Below, piece after piece: positions 1-11,125 of a stretch of DNA of 64,000 nucleotides. Each line of letters starts with the position of its first letter. Position 1 is the stretch's first letter. Source of the DNA: Metellina segmentata. Taxonomy: Eukaryota; Arthropoda; Arachnida; Araneae; Tetragnathidae. Where the stretch lies: NCBI GenBank assembly GCA_947359465.1, contig OX375882.1, positions 57,260,209-57,324,208 on the forward strand. The letters are read 5' to 3'. The position numbers and the translations under genes are program-made. The notes under the pieces were generated by a model that worked only from the letters and a program-made list of their open reading frames with translations, searched no databases and had not been told where the DNA came from.

Positions 1-299
1 AATTAACGTATCACTGCAGCAACAAAACGGGTTATTGGTGATCAATCCCATCTTTCACTAGGGATCAATCCCATATTGAAAGATCCGGATGTTTATATAA
101 GGAAAGTTTTACTGACAAAAGAGAAGTAAGTAGTTGAGCCTGTGTCCCATTGGCGTAACACGACGTGTTATAGAAGACCATCCGGAATCTCTTCGAAGGG
201 GAAGATTGAGTAACACAGGGGAGTAATACAAACAGGGAAGAATGGAAGAGTTTGCCGGAACCCGCAGATTGGGTGAATACATTACGCCACAGTGACCCC
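1..299 (-). mobile_element. SINE-A 3'-end scraps (degenerate)
   Basis: The first ~90 bases start with the reverse complement of the usual SINE-A 3' end (AATTAACGT...) followed by a 'gatcaatccc' block that occurs twice. A second, weaker match (cgtaacacgacgtgttat, then ccatccggaatc) lies at about 150-200. Both are 5'-truncated and strongly diverged. The left piece is cut by the window start. Confidence 0.5.
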
Positions 300-617
300 G
301 GGTAGGTTATTTTTAACATCATACTGGAGGATACGCAACGGGCTATTGGGAAAGGCCAGGGATCTTTCCCAAAGAGAAAGTGACGAGGACAGCACCTGGT
401 AATTTTCAACCATGGTCAGATGACGGGGTGACACTACATCGGGCACCCCACTCTCCAAACTTTTACACCACGTCAACTTAAAAACATTTAAGGCCACGAC
501 AGATATAACCTGCTCCAGAACCCCTTTATACACGACTATCTATGTCTGGCTTCGAACTCGCAACCCTCCGGATGCTAATCCGTTACTCGTCCAACAGGGC
601 TACAGCGGGTCACGGTA
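300..617 (-). mobile_element. SINE-A, near full length
   Basis: This is the longest type of SINE-A copy, on the minus strand. Its 3' end is at 300 and its tRNA-like head is at about 545-617. In the head orientation there is an A-box-like 'TAGCCCTGTTGG' and a B-box-like stretch next to 'GAGTTCGAAGCC'. The body carries the family blocks (CCACGGTCAGATGACG-like, CTCCAAACTT, GAGGCCACGA-like). The family is named only in this report. A tRNA-derived SINE would be transcribed by RNA polymerase III and moved by a LINE; that is general knowledge, not shown here. Confidence 0.75.
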
Positions 618-639
618 ACCCCAAAGATGTAACTAAACT

Positions 640-1068
640 TTGCAGTGCAATACAAACTAAACCATCCAATTTGTATAACTTGATTTTAATGGAGCATATG
701 AATTCATAATATTCAACTAAGATTCTATAAATCTTGTTGTTTAAAGTTTAAAACAATTACTTCTGATTCTATTGCATAGTAACTAAAACATGGTGCGTAA
801 CCCATTAGTTCCGAATAAAATAATATTTAGTAGTATAAAATGGTCGTTAGGTAGGTATTTTAATTAACGTCATACTGGAATGACACAACGGGCTATTGAC
901 GACGGTCCGGGATTATGTCCCAAGGGAATGATCCGGAGTACAAAATGGATTTAATACCTTTCTAGTTGTTTTAAAATATGTTTGGGAGCATGAACGTACT
1001 TTGCTTTCATCTATTTCCGAGAATTTTAAACCTTTTCACTCAAACAAAGATCTAACTGGTCGATTTGA
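640..1068 (+). repeat. AT-rich module of composite repeat, copy 1
   Basis: The AT-rich stretch around 'cccattagttccgaataaa' recurs at about 2935-3255 in the same orientation and at about 26878-27110 inverted. Here it is interrupted by a SINE-A fragment (844-936). It is contiguous with the SINE/P module to its right, and that order recurs inverted at 25.9-27.1 kb. No coding potential seen. Confidence 0.7.
844..936 (-). mobile_element. SINE-A fragment with 12-bp target duplication
   Basis: This is a 5'-truncated SINE-A copy, 3' end on the left. It is flanked by AGTATAAAATGG (832-843) and AGTACAAAATGG (937-948), which agree at 11 of 12 positions. The homologous module at 26878-27110 has the junction without an insert. 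This supports real insertion by target-primed integration. Confidence 0.8.
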
Positions 1069-1081
1069 ATTTTAAGATTGG

Positions 1082-1187
1082 TATTTTAATAAGCGTCACA
1101 CTAGAGTAACCCAACGGGTTATTGGCGACGGTCCGGGATCAATCCCCAAGGACAACGCAAGGTAATTTTGATCCACGGTCAGATGAC
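1082..1187 (-). mobile_element. SINE-A fragment with exact 13-bp target duplication
   Basis: A 5'-truncated SINE-A piece lies between two exact copies of ATTTTAAGATTGG (1069-1081 and 1188-1200). It lacks part of the body ('ccccaaggacaac' where other copies have a longer 'ccccaagggaaagatccg' segment). The same deletion and breakpoints are seen in the inverted copy at 26762-26877, so this insertion predates duplication of the surrounding repeat. Confidence 0.85.
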
Positions 1188-1200
1188 ATTTTAAGATTGG

Positions 1201-1516
1201 AGGTTAATCCTTCTGGTGCTATTGGTTGTCTCGACGAAGTAGCTCGTCAATAGCAAAACTGACCAGATCTTGTAGGACGAGATATATCGTCATTAGAAGA
1301 AAAATGTACAGATCTTGACCTCGTTATAATTTGTTAATTTTTAATTAACGTCGTACTAGAGCAACACAGCGTGCTATTGACGACGGTCTGGGATCAATCC
1401 CCTAAGGGAAAGATCCGAGAACAACACCACGTAATTTTGAACCACGACCTCGTCATAAAAAAATCAGCATATCTTATGACGATATAGCTCGACAAAAACC
1501 ACTTAGAGGTTTAATA
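1201..1516 (+). repeat. P element (palindrome family), interrupted by a SINE
   Basis: Begins with a GGTTAATCCTTCTGGTG-like end, then TTGTCTCGACGAAG, continues through 'gcaaaactgaccagatcttg' and variants of the palindrome GACGAGATATCTCGTC, and ends in CCACTTAGAGGTTTAAT. The two ends read as rough inverted repeats (TTAA..CT....GTGGTT.T..GACGAG). A SINE-A fragment interrupts it at 1329-1445. P is not a family I recognise. It looks like a small non-autonomous inverted-repeat element. Confidence 0.65.
1329..1445 (-). mobile_element. SINE-A fragment inside a P element, with TSD
   Basis: A 5'-truncated SINE-A piece is flanked by GACCTCGTTATA (1317-1328) and GACCTCGTCATA (1446-1457), which agree at 11 of 12 bases. 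Removing it joins the P element smoothly to match uninterrupted copies. A T-rich run at its left edge would be the A-rich tail in the SINE orientation. Confidence 0.8.
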
Positions 1517-1710
1517 CTCTAGTGTTCGTAAAAATTAATTGAAAAACAAGGTGAAAAAATTAATCATTGCATTGATTTTGTCAATTACTTTTCTTGCATA
1601 AATTTATGATAAAGAAAATTTTGTTGAGTCATATATAAACTGTTTTCCCTTATAGGAATGGATTGCAATGCTACTACTATCCTCCATTCCTAACGAACTA
1701 GAAATTTATG
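1517..1710 (+). repeat. Single copy of the 218-bp module
   Basis: The stretch from 'gaggtttaatactc' to 'cctccattcctaa' is the reverse complement of the unit that is tandemly repeated three times at 25925-26580. It contains the 'aatcattgcattgattttgtc' and 'atggattgcaatgct' blocks. Here it occurs once and directly follows a P element. Confidence 0.75.
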
Positions 1711-2934
1711 ATTAATGAACACAAAAAGGAAATTTTACAGAAACCATGGATAAGTTAATAAATTTATCGCGTACGAAAATATCAATAACATTCTAATTAC
1801 ATTTAAGATGAGAAACTATCTCGGTACCGGTTCCTTCTTTAAACACACGTTAAATATTGGATTATAAAGTTTTTCTAGAATATTTTCTTTTGACATAACA
1901 AAACCAACAACAACAACAACAACAACAACAACGTATGAGATAACCGCAACTCACTTTTTAAGGAGAAAACTATTTTTTTCTCCCTAAACAAGCCGTCTTC
2001 AAACCCCAAAATAAACAAAATTCTTTGTTTTTCTCCTCATATTCCGAATCTTTTAAATAGAACACAGAAAGAACTGACCTACTTTGAATAACTGATGTAC
2101 CATTTATTCAAACAGCTCCTACCACGTAAATTTGATTTGCAGAGGCGGTATAAAAGCTGGGGAATTGTAAAAGGAGGAAAAGAAATAAATAAAAAAAGCT
2201 TGGAAAAAGAGAGAAAACATTTTTACATAACTCTTCAACACGTTGCCAGAGATCATGACGAGAATTTCATAAAAATTCTCAAAAGCTATATAACCGGCCT
2301 GGTTTTTCTTTGTCGGTTTATTTATCCCACTTTTTTTTGTAATATTTTTGTCTTTCATATTTTGTGTTCGTACACACTCCGAATAAAAAGATTTGAAGGA
2401 ACGATCCGGGGAGGAAAACCTAGGAAAAACTTCCGCTTTTCCCTCGTTTAAAAACTAAAGGGGGAAAAAAACCGGGTGCGCAAAAAATAAATAAAATATT
2501 GTCTGCTGATGCGAGTTTTTGTCATTCAAAACACAATAGCGCCGAGACGTTTTCCATTTGCAACTCAACTCGGTGGAGCTTCTTTAAAAAGTTCCATACG
2601 GGGGAGGGTATGGGGGTATTGAAGGGAGAGAACTCTCCCCCACATCAAAACTGGAGATGAATCCAAAGGATTGCTTTCCACAAATAAAGTTTTGATTTTG
2701 GATCGGGATCGTAGGTATAAGAATACTTTTTTATGAGCCCTTTTTATGCAGAATAATAATCTCTCAACTCTTCGGTATGCAAATCACGTCTTTGAAGAAA
2801 TATATAGGTCTGTATTTCAGACTCAAAATAGGTTTTTACTGGTTAAAATTAAATTCATCCTTTGCATTAAAATATTTATAAGAATATATGCATTCAAAAT
2901 TTCACCAATATATTCCAATTCCTCGTAGAGCTAT
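1711..2934. other. No gene identified
   Basis: AT-rich DNA with poly-A/T runs. A 118-codon open frame at 2095-2451 has basic, low-complexity composition and no motif I recognise; I treat it as chance. A short GC-richer patch lies at about 2460-2660. No repeat of other parts of the window was noticed. Confidence 0.5.
1903..1933. repeat. (CAA)n microsatellite
   Basis: About ten CAA/AAC units in a row. Trinucleotide AAC tails occur at the end of SINE-C (24129-24498), but no SINE body is visible upstream here, so this may be an independent microsatellite. Confidence 0.9.
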
Positions 2935-3255
2935 AAACATGATTCAAAACCATTCCAGTCAATTGGGAATTGAAATATAATGCCCTTTCAACAATATCTT
3001 CGGTTATAACTTATTCGACAGATTCTATAAATCCTGTATTTTAGTAATGTTAGGTTTAAAACACTTACTTATCAGATTATTCTAAATAAAATTGAAAACA
3101 TGCTTAACCATTAGTTCCGAATAAAATATAAATATGAAATGAATTTAATATTTGACTTGTAGTTTTGAAAATAAGTTTGAAAATATGAACATTTGACTGT
3201 AAAACTTTGTTATATTAACTACACACACCATTAAAAGTTCCTGAAAATATGCAAT
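2935..3255 (+). repeat. AT-rich module, copy 2
   Basis: Shares with 640-1068 the blocks 'gattctataaatc', 'ccattagttccgaataaa' and the downstream 'gaatttaat...ttgtagttttgaaaata' region. It has no SINE insertion and so acts as an empty-site comparison, although it is diverged near the junction. Confidence 0.65.
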
Positions 3256-3870
3256 AAAGCTTAGAATTTAACATTTGACAGAATAAAATATCAAACTAAT
3301 TATGGAACACATCATTATAAATGGGAGATATTGTGGAATGTAGTAATATGAAATGTCATAGAAATGTATATGCATCTTTATAGGCTTATACATCATATAC
3401 ATTAAAATGTTTTTCAGTCTTCGAGTGGTTTAAGTATGGTAGCTATTTGATGCTTCAGATTATTTATGCAAGATACCTCGTACATGAAGATCTAACCAAT
3501 TTTGATGATAACGTGATACATCTTCATCAGGGTATTGCCGATTTTGTGATGATGTGAGATTAAGGGTTCGATTTCAAGCCTAACACCAAGGGTATGTCGA
3601 AACTTCACCGTATTTTCCAGATACCTTTGAGTCTATCTGTACTTAGGGTTTTGCCATCGGTCGCCTTCTCCTTTCACCTTGAACTTTCATCTTTTGTTTC
3701 AATGAGGAACTTGCACGTTTTTTTATTACATATTTATAATATAGAAAATGAAAAAATATGATGGAAAGTATATTTATTTTTTACTTTTACAGCCCGAAAA
3801 GGTAAAATAAAAAAATTTAAAGTTCGCACTATTAAATTCATTCCAAAAAAGCCAGTTTTTCTACGCCGCT
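3256..3870. other. No gene identified
   Basis: AT-rich DNA. About 3485-3545 has weak similarity to P elements (gaagatctaaccaattttg, gataacgtgatacatc), probably a very old copy. Nothing else recognised. Confidence 0.45.
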
Positions 3871-3873
3871 TCT

Positions 3874-4042
3874 TGTGACGTCACTATACACTGTGACGGT
3901 TTGTTTACTTTTATAGCTACGTTGAAATAGCCAGAAAAAAAATTGTAATTGATTGTTTAAAAATTAAAAGAGCAAAGCAATATGAAATTTCAACGCGCTA
4001 GACAAACGTAAACATTACATCGTGGTGCACAATGACGTCACG
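3874..4042. repeat. Imperfect inverted repeat with TGACGTCA at both ends
   Basis: The octamer TGACGTCA occurs at 3876-3883 and 4033-4040. The arms around them are imperfectly inverted: GTGACGTCACTATACACTGTG on the left faces a reverse complement beginning CGTGACGTCATTGTGCAC, and GTTTGTTTAC faces ATGTTTACG. This looks like a small inverted-repeat element. TGACGTCA is also the consensus CRE/ATF site, but no promoter evidence is visible. Confidence 0.45.
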
Positions 4043-5274
4043 TAGCGTTTTGAGGTCATGTGCTTTTGCCGTACTTTTCGGTAATTTAAAACGTGAAATT
4101 TTAATTAATTAAGTCCATTTTATGGGTTTTAATTGTCATTTTTGAACATTTTGACGTTAAATCTATTAATAAAACACAGAAATTAGCATTTTCCTCACTG
4201 GCGCAAGTTCCTCATTCATTAATTGTTATAATTGATTTGTCTGTGTTTTTTTCGGTTCCCCTTTTATTTAACTGTTGATTTGGACACTATTTCCCACTTT
4301 AATTCCTGTAATATAGTCTCTTTTAAATTTGAAAAGAACTGTGTTTAGTCACTTTTTTGTTCATAGGCTCATCACTATTATAGATAAAGATTTTTCACTA
4401 TACGAGCCAAACATATTTTCAACACTACAATAACTCCATCGAGACAACCGATAGGAGACGGAAACTATGAGGACAGGTAGGAGATTATCCCGATAGATGA
4501 GTTGAGATTTATGTCTTTCAGTAAATGGAAAACTTCGCAATGTTGACAACTGTTGTTATGGTCCTGTGAATACTCATAGGTTTGTAAAGAAACGCTTTAT
4601 ACCAGATTTAAACATTATAAGTTTCTATCCCACACAATAGCGATACACATACAAGAATACAATGAGATAGTTTAATACCAGGCGTGGAACTACTCGCGTA
4701 CCTGATTACTATTGTCATTCCGAAAGAGACCGGGTACTTTACATCGCATTTTGTCGTTGCTCGGGCAATTATAATAATCTAACCCACGGAAAACCTCAGC
4801 GAATTAATATTGTAGCTCATGAATTATGGAAGAACTTCGTATGAAGCGAAGTCCGGGAGAGGAAATGAATTATGGCAATTACAAATAAATTAAATAAAAA
4901 CAGGGCCCAGAACAGATAACTCGTACCTGTTCGGCTAATCTACGAGCACGGTACATCGTGGAGTTCCATAAACAAGCGCACCGCTTAGAAGAATCTATGG
5001 AATTGCTAAGGTAGGTAAAATACGCAATTAAGTATTAAATGACGCTGGGGTATGGTTTGAATTAAGAACGTTATACCCAGTTTGTCGTGACATCTGCATT
5101 GGGAGGTGTATGCAGTGATTTTATAAATAGGACGTCGGTTAGCTTTTCTGGATCTGTCCGAAGAAATTAACCGTAGTTAAAATTATTGAACGAACTTGGG
5201 CATTGGACTAAACATGGCTAACTTGAACGGGGAAAGTGTTCTAGTTGCGGTATCCGAATTTCGATTGTCTTATA
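4043..5274. other. No gene identified
   Basis: Mixed-composition DNA without long frames. A small hairpin (acttcgtatgaagcgaagt) lies near 4837. A somewhat GC-richer stretch at about 4620-5230 did not match anything else I noticed in the window. Confidence 0.45.
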
Positions 5275-5402
5275 GATGGCTGTCGCTGGCTATACTTTAG
5301 AAGATGGTCTCTTGGAGCACTGTCCTTGGATCTTTCTATTCGGGATTGGTCCAGGACTGTTGACAGTAGCCCATTGTGTTTTTCCCAGTAACTATCTACC
5401 AG
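5275..5402 (+). mobile_element. SINE-A 3' fragment
   Basis: Plus-strand, 5'-truncated copy. It carries family blocks in order: 'ccttggatctttc', 'gggattggtccaggactg', 'tagcccattgtgtt', then the region before the 3' end. Strongly diverged. Confidence 0.6.
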
Positions 5403-5579
5403 TGAAACAATTATTTTTTAGTGTTCGGTTTCATTAATTTGATGCAACTCGAAATCGTTCATATTGGAAGATCGCAAGAGTAAATTATGCAACTCATTTA
5501 GGTAATACATAAGGTTTTATTTCATGTTCTCGCATTTAAAGTTCTGGAAGTGGCATTGATGAATTGGCGCCCCAGTCTG

Positions 5580-5800
5580 CTTAAACCTTAAGGCGGTTAT
5601 GAGGAGATATATCATCCTTCAATATCGTACAAATTTGCTAATGACGAGATTCCTCGTCACCATAATATTGATAAGTTCTTCAAGATGAAGAGATCAAGAT
5701 ATTGTCAGTGTTTTTCCTCATGATGATATATCGTGTCCATCAAGATCTAGAGAGTTTTGAACTCGATACCTCGTCGAGACAACCACCAGGAGTGTTTATG
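5580..5800 (-). repeat. P element copy
   Basis: Starts at 'taaaccttaaggcggttatgag' and ends at 'tacctcgtcgagacaaccaccaggag'. Inside are 'tttgctaatgacgag', 'atatatcgtgtccatcaagatct' and other P blocks. Both P ends are present in the order opposite to 1201-1516. No exact 16-bp palindrome survives. Confidence 0.6.
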
Positions 5801-6191
5801 GCAGAAAAGTGGAACTCGCACTATAAGAAGATTATTATTACGGTTTCTGCTATTGGCTACTAGGGTTAACTCTCTTTAATTAGCCGTGGACTATTCGTGA
5901 AAAGAACTAAGTTTATCGGTTCTCTATTTTGTGAGTTAAACCAAAGATATATATAAATATCTATAACTATTATACTACCAATTAAACTTATTTTTAAGCG
6001 CGTATCCCAATGACTACAGTGGATAAAATTGCCCTTTTTTTACAAAATGTGGGTTAAGCCCACCGTCATTTGTAAGATCTTCAATTTCTTTGTAAGAATT
6101 CAGTTTCAGGTTACTAATTACTCCGAAAGTCCTATTTTATCTCATTGACTTACCAATAAAGCATATTTTTTAAAACGTATGACACAAATAT
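5801..6191. other. No gene identified
   Basis: AT-rich sequence leading into the 25-bp array. No family, frame or RNA gene recognised. Confidence 0.4.
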
Positions 6192-6925
6192 GATTTCTCC
6201 CTATGATTATTACTAGATATTTACCTTCTGATTATTATTAGATTACTGATTATTACCTTCTGATTATTACTATATATTTACCTTATGATTATTACTATAT
6301 ATTTACCTTATGATTGTTACTAGATATTTACCTTATGATTATTACTATATATTTACCCTCTGATTATTACTAGCTATTTACCTTATGATTATTACCAAAT
6401 ATTTACCTTATGATTATTACTAGATATTTACTCGTATGATTATTACTATATATTTACCTTATGATTATTACTAGATATTTACCTTTTGATTATTACTAGA
6501 TATTTACCTTATGATTATTACTAGATATTTATCTTATGATTATTACTAGATTACTGATTATTACCCTTCGGATTATTACTATATATTTACCTTCCGATTA
6601 TTACTAAATATATTCCACCTTCTGATTATTACTAGACATTTACCTTCTGATTATTACTATACTATATATTTACCCCTTTTGATTATTACTAGATATTTAC
6701 CTTATGATTATTACCAAATATTTAACTTAGGATTATTACTAGATATTTACCGTATGATTATTTCTAGATATTTACTGTATGATTATTACAAGATTACCTC
6801 TTATGATTATTACTATATTACCTCGTATGATCTCTCTTAGGATTATTACAAGATTACCTATTATGATCTCTCTTTTGATTATTACTAGATTACCGCTAAT
6901 GATTATTACTAGATTACCATTCTGG
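6192..6925. repeat. 25-bp AT-rich tandem array
   Basis: About 28 units of a roughly 25-bp sequence of the form TGATTATTACTAGATATTTA followed by CCTTA or variants. Units vary by small indels. The right end degenerates to shorter 'gattattactagattacc' units. A 65-codon frame over the right end is only the repeat translated. Confidence 0.95.
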
Positions 6926-9900
6926 TCTTTGGTCTTCCAATATCTCTATTTATTCTCATATCGAAATGACCGATAATCATCAGCTCGTTGAGGTAATAAA
7001 AGTATACTTAAGTGAGTTAAAAAGCGTAATGTGAAAGGTGTTTGGGAAGTCTTTATTACTAATAGTACTTCTATATGAGTCAGACTTCAATGGCAGAACT
7101 TCCCCCCTGGATATACTGGGTTATATAACTCACATCAGCTTCAGAACAGCAGATCGACTTGCGGAATTCTTAATGACTTCAAATGCATAAAATAGACTAA
7201 AAATTCAGCCATTGAAATTGATAACAAAAACTGTTCGGAGAATATCTTATAGAATTAAGTTAACCTCTTCGAAAAAAAAATCTAAATACTTTAATGAAGT
7301 TTTTTTCAGTTCTGAATCCTAAGAAAACTTGGGAAAGTGGAAGCATTCAATTAACTAAATGATATTTATTTATAAAAATATCACAAACACAGATACAAGT
7401 ACTTGTTGAATAGAAACAGAAAGCAAACTACTTGAATTTAATTTAACTGTGGCCACAGATTTCGCGCAATTTTCTTTTGCTTTCAAAAAGTTTGTTATTA
7501 AAGCCTCCTTGATGATACTAGTTTGTTTTAATAAATACATATACAAGCAATCACTATCGTTATAATCCTTGGATTGTTTTTGAGTCAGTAAAATAAAGAA
7601 TTTGCTTAAAAAATAAGTTGGAAAAAACAGTCTTCATGTTTTAAAAGTGCGTAGCATTTGGTTTTTTTTACATTAGTTGACACTTGTTTTAGTTCTAATA
7701 GTTATGAAGAAGTGATTTTCAAACCCTATTCAGAAATTACGTGTTTTAAAAATTACTTAAAGTTACTTATTTTTTATGTGAACCAACAACCAGAAAATGT
7801 TTCAACTTTCAGATTTAAAACAGTCCCTGATTCTAAACAAATGCTTACATTTTTTTCGAGGACTACTGGTCATTAATTTTTCCATCAAAGTGTGATTTAT
7901 GCATCGTGATAAAATTCCTTCTAAAAAAACGTATGAAATACGCCCTGAAAGTTCTAATTTTGTTTTGACAAATTAAATTTAATTAATTTTTTTCCTCGAC
8001 TTTTTCCGGAGCATATTTAATTAATTTTTAAAATGCAATGAAAAAAAAATCTCTTTTTCTACTCAGTGTTTTACGCACTAATGAGCAGGCTTCAGAAAAT
8101 TTCATAAATTAATTCATGAGCTCGCGACTCTTGTTTTTTACTGGTAAAATAAATAATTCCGCATCTTATTTAACAAGAGCATATAGATTTCCTTTTTCAA
8201 AACCGGGGAAGGGGGCTATTCTCAACACTCCAAAAAGAATCGCATTTGCACGAATTTTAACAAAAGCGGAAGTGAATTCAGAAAGTTTTGTCAACTTTGG
8301 CACAAAAGTAAAACTATAAAAACCAAAACTACAACTTTTTCGAGAGAAAAGAAAAGAATTCCACCTTTTATAATAGGTATTTCCCAAACACACCGCGGAA
8401 CCCGCACACAATATAATACCCCAGGGGAATTTAAAACGCTTCTCAAAAAATAATGATCAGTTCTTGAAATTTTTAAGTAATTTGTCAACAAGCCATTGTG
8501 TGTATCTATGGAAGCAAGGGTAATTTATTTATTAAGCTTCTTTTCAAAAGCTTTCTTTTCTTCTGTATCTCGGACATTTTTATGTTCCTTAACAGCCATT
8601 TTATCATGTAAAACGCAATTACTAGAACGGGTAAGCAGCGCCCTCTGTTGTGTGGGAAGAAAAGTTCTGCATTTCAATAGAATAATGTAGCATTTTATGT
8701 CTTCTTTTAACATCCATTTTGCAGCCGATAACAAGCCAAGGGAACGACAACGTGTGATTGGACAAAAATATGTAAGACGTTATACGCATAAAAGAATCAG
8801 GTTGGGAGATTATAATTCATTAATCACACCTCCGACATGTTCGTCTGTTGTTTCTTTTTCTCTTTAGGTTCCACCTTTCCAAATTAAGCCTTGTTCAACA
8901 CTGGCGATTATTTGAAACTTGATTTCGCTACGTTAATCAATGTCTACCGCCTAATTTTCAATCATAGTGCTTAATTATTTTCCTGTGGAAAGCCCGCATT
9001 TTTTCACTCTTTTCACTCAAGTTCAGGAAATCCTTTGAGATAAGGGAAAATAAAGTGTGCTTAAGGTTGCCAAATTATGTCACAATAATGACTAAAATGA
9101 ATTGATCGTTCATGAGTTTTCTATATAATTATCGTTCTAATAGCTCGCCAATTATCTCTCCTGTGCCACAATTTAAATTTATCCAACTTTGATTAGCCGT
9201 AACTGATTTTCGTTACTTCTTTAGCTCGTATTACACGAGAGGTACAGTTCTTTATAATAGAATAACAGTTCAAGAGACTACATCAATATTAGAATTGAAT
9301 TAAAATCAATTGTAGTATGTGTTTTGAGTAGATAAAAGCATTTTCTATTAAGTAGTCGAATATATATTTGATACAAGTTTACATTTTTTAAACAATACGG
9401 TGAAATACATATTCATTACTTATGGGTTTACTATGATGTGTAACTATTTTGATTTGTCAATATGTTACTGTATAATATGTTGCTATTAGAAAACATTATA
9501 TATTGTAAATACGTATAATTCCGGAGCATAATTAATCCTTTAGAATATGTTTTCAAATGTAATACAAATTTGAAATGAATTGAAAATATGCTTTTAGATC
9601 ATTTAATAATCACACGCTGATAAATAATTTTCTTCAAATACATTACTTTTATAACAGTATCCACAGTTGTTAAGGGTTATATTAAAATTTATAATTGGAA
9701 AGTTATATACGCTAAACGTGATTATTTTAGTAAAAAGCAGATTTCAATTGGACACGTTATTGTTCACTGTTTGCCAAATGTGGCTACTCACTGTAGCACT
9801 GCCCTTCTACTATGTTCTTCACATAAACTAAACCGTCAAACACGCAGTAATATCTAATAATTCGTTTCTTGTTTTTGTATATTTTTTAATGTATATTTTA

Positions 9901-10369
9901 CAGTTATATCAAATGAATAGTTTCCAATTAAACACCAAAATCGATCGAAAAGCCGATTTTTAAATTTTAAGTTACAAATTAATTCCCAATTAGCGTTAAA
10001 AATCAAATTTTAGAGTTTAAAACTAATTCTCAATTTTGATATCAATTAATTAATTAAAACCAAATAAATCTAATTTGGTATCAATTAATTAATTAATTGA
10101 TACAAATTCTTTGGATAACGAAGTGTTCGATTATAACTTTTAATAGAGCATATACGACACTTAAAGCGTTACTTAATCTTTTTGCAAAATTTTACGCGTT
10201 TTAGGACAATATTTTTTTGCTTACCAATTGAATGATACCCTTACCATATGCAGTCAATTAGCAATTTTATTTATGCGTGTACAAACTATTATGTGAGTCA
10301 ACATTTTGGCCATAGCTGGAAAATTTATTTGCATAGTAGCTATCAATTTTTGCTAATTCATCTTTCGTC
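6926..10369. other. No gene identified
   Basis: About 3.4 kb of AT-rich DNA. Short open frames (for example around 8116-8700 on both strands) overlap each other, have no recognisable domain and look like chance. About 8700-9000 is slightly less AT-rich. No transposon ends noticed. Confidence 0.45.
10078..10103. repeat. 26-bp perfect AT palindrome
   Basis: Arms GTATCAATTAATT and AATTAATTGATAC meet at the centre to make a perfect palindrome. A shorter run of TTAATTAATTAA lies about 40 bases upstream. It could form a cruciform, but no element around it was recognised. Confidence 0.8.
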
Positions 10370-10872
10370 CTCGGGAGCAGAAACTGCTTAACACTGCGAC
10401 GTACGTCGCAGAACAAAGTCTTTGCAGAAGAATATTTCCTTGATTTTATCAAACATTTTGCCGATTTTTTTTTTCAATCGTTCGTTACGATGTTCTGCAG
10501 TGCAAAGCGCGCTCCTTGCCAAAACTTTTTTTTCTTCTCTAGCTACGGTACAACCTCTCTACATCGCCCAAATTACCATACACTTTATAAATAACACATC
10601 TTCTATGTCGATGACAAAATATTTAACATCAAAAGTTATCCACAGAATTGCAAATTCTGAAAGTATTCCTTGGTTTTAAATAAAGTAAGTTAATTAATTT
10701 TGATATTTTATTATAACTATGCAATACATATTTAGTTTATAATTGTATTTCACGTCTGTGTTTGATTTTACTTCAGTTTTTTACAGTTCGGACAAAATGC
10801 CTGCAGAACAATTGCAATTACTTGGAGTTGTGTTGCTGAACACTGAATATAATTCTGCACCTGGGATTTCGT
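10370..10872 (+). repeat. R2 dispersed repeat, copy 1
   Basis: Closely similar to 52906-53405 in the same orientation. Shared blocks include 'cgggagca.aaa.tgctta', the palindrome TGCGACGTACGTCGCA (10395-10410), 'gatgttctgcagtgcaaagc', 'ctttataaataacacatc' and 'ttcggacaaaatgcctgcag'. The 3' part is also present at 21740-21872. Read on the minus strand, its right end gives a short frame (QNYIQCSATQL...IVLQAFCPN) seen in all three copies. Family unknown. Confidence 0.75.
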
Positions 10873-10899
10873 CTACGTTTTAAATAATAACCTTCGAAC

Positions 10900-11125
10900 A
10901 ACTTGTCTCCCTGGTGATTGTCTCCAAGAGGTATCTAGTTATTAGCAAAACTGACAAAATCTTGATGGACGAGAGATCTTGTCATTAGGATAAAACTTAA
11001 CACAGCGTGCTTTCGTCCGCATAAAAAAACGGCAATATCTTGATTGGGAGGTATCCCGTCATTAACAAAATTTGTCATATCTTGTGATGGACGAGATATC
11101 TCGTATATACCACTTTGAGTTTTAA
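10900..11125 (+). repeat. P element copy
   Basis: Begins 'ctccctggtgattgtctcc', contains 'gcaaaactgacaaaatcttgatgg' and 'aaaaaacggcaatatcttg', and ends 'gacgagatatctcgtatataccactttgag'. A 15-of-16 match to the palindrome lies at 11090-11105. About 226 bp long with both ends recognisable. Confidence 0.7.

Noticed and set aside
2095..2451. 118-codon open frame
   Set aside because: No recognisable domain, Phe- and Lys-rich composition typical of AT-rich non-coding DNA, and an overlapping frame on the other strand.
3876..4040. Promoter with CRE sites
   Set aside because: The TGACGTCA pair lies in an inverted repeat with no TATA, start site or downstream gene visible, so it is listed only as a repeat.
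6192..6925. CRISPR-like regular repeat
   Set aside because: Repeats are directly adjacent with no unique spacers, degenerate, and the context is eukaryotic repeat DNA.
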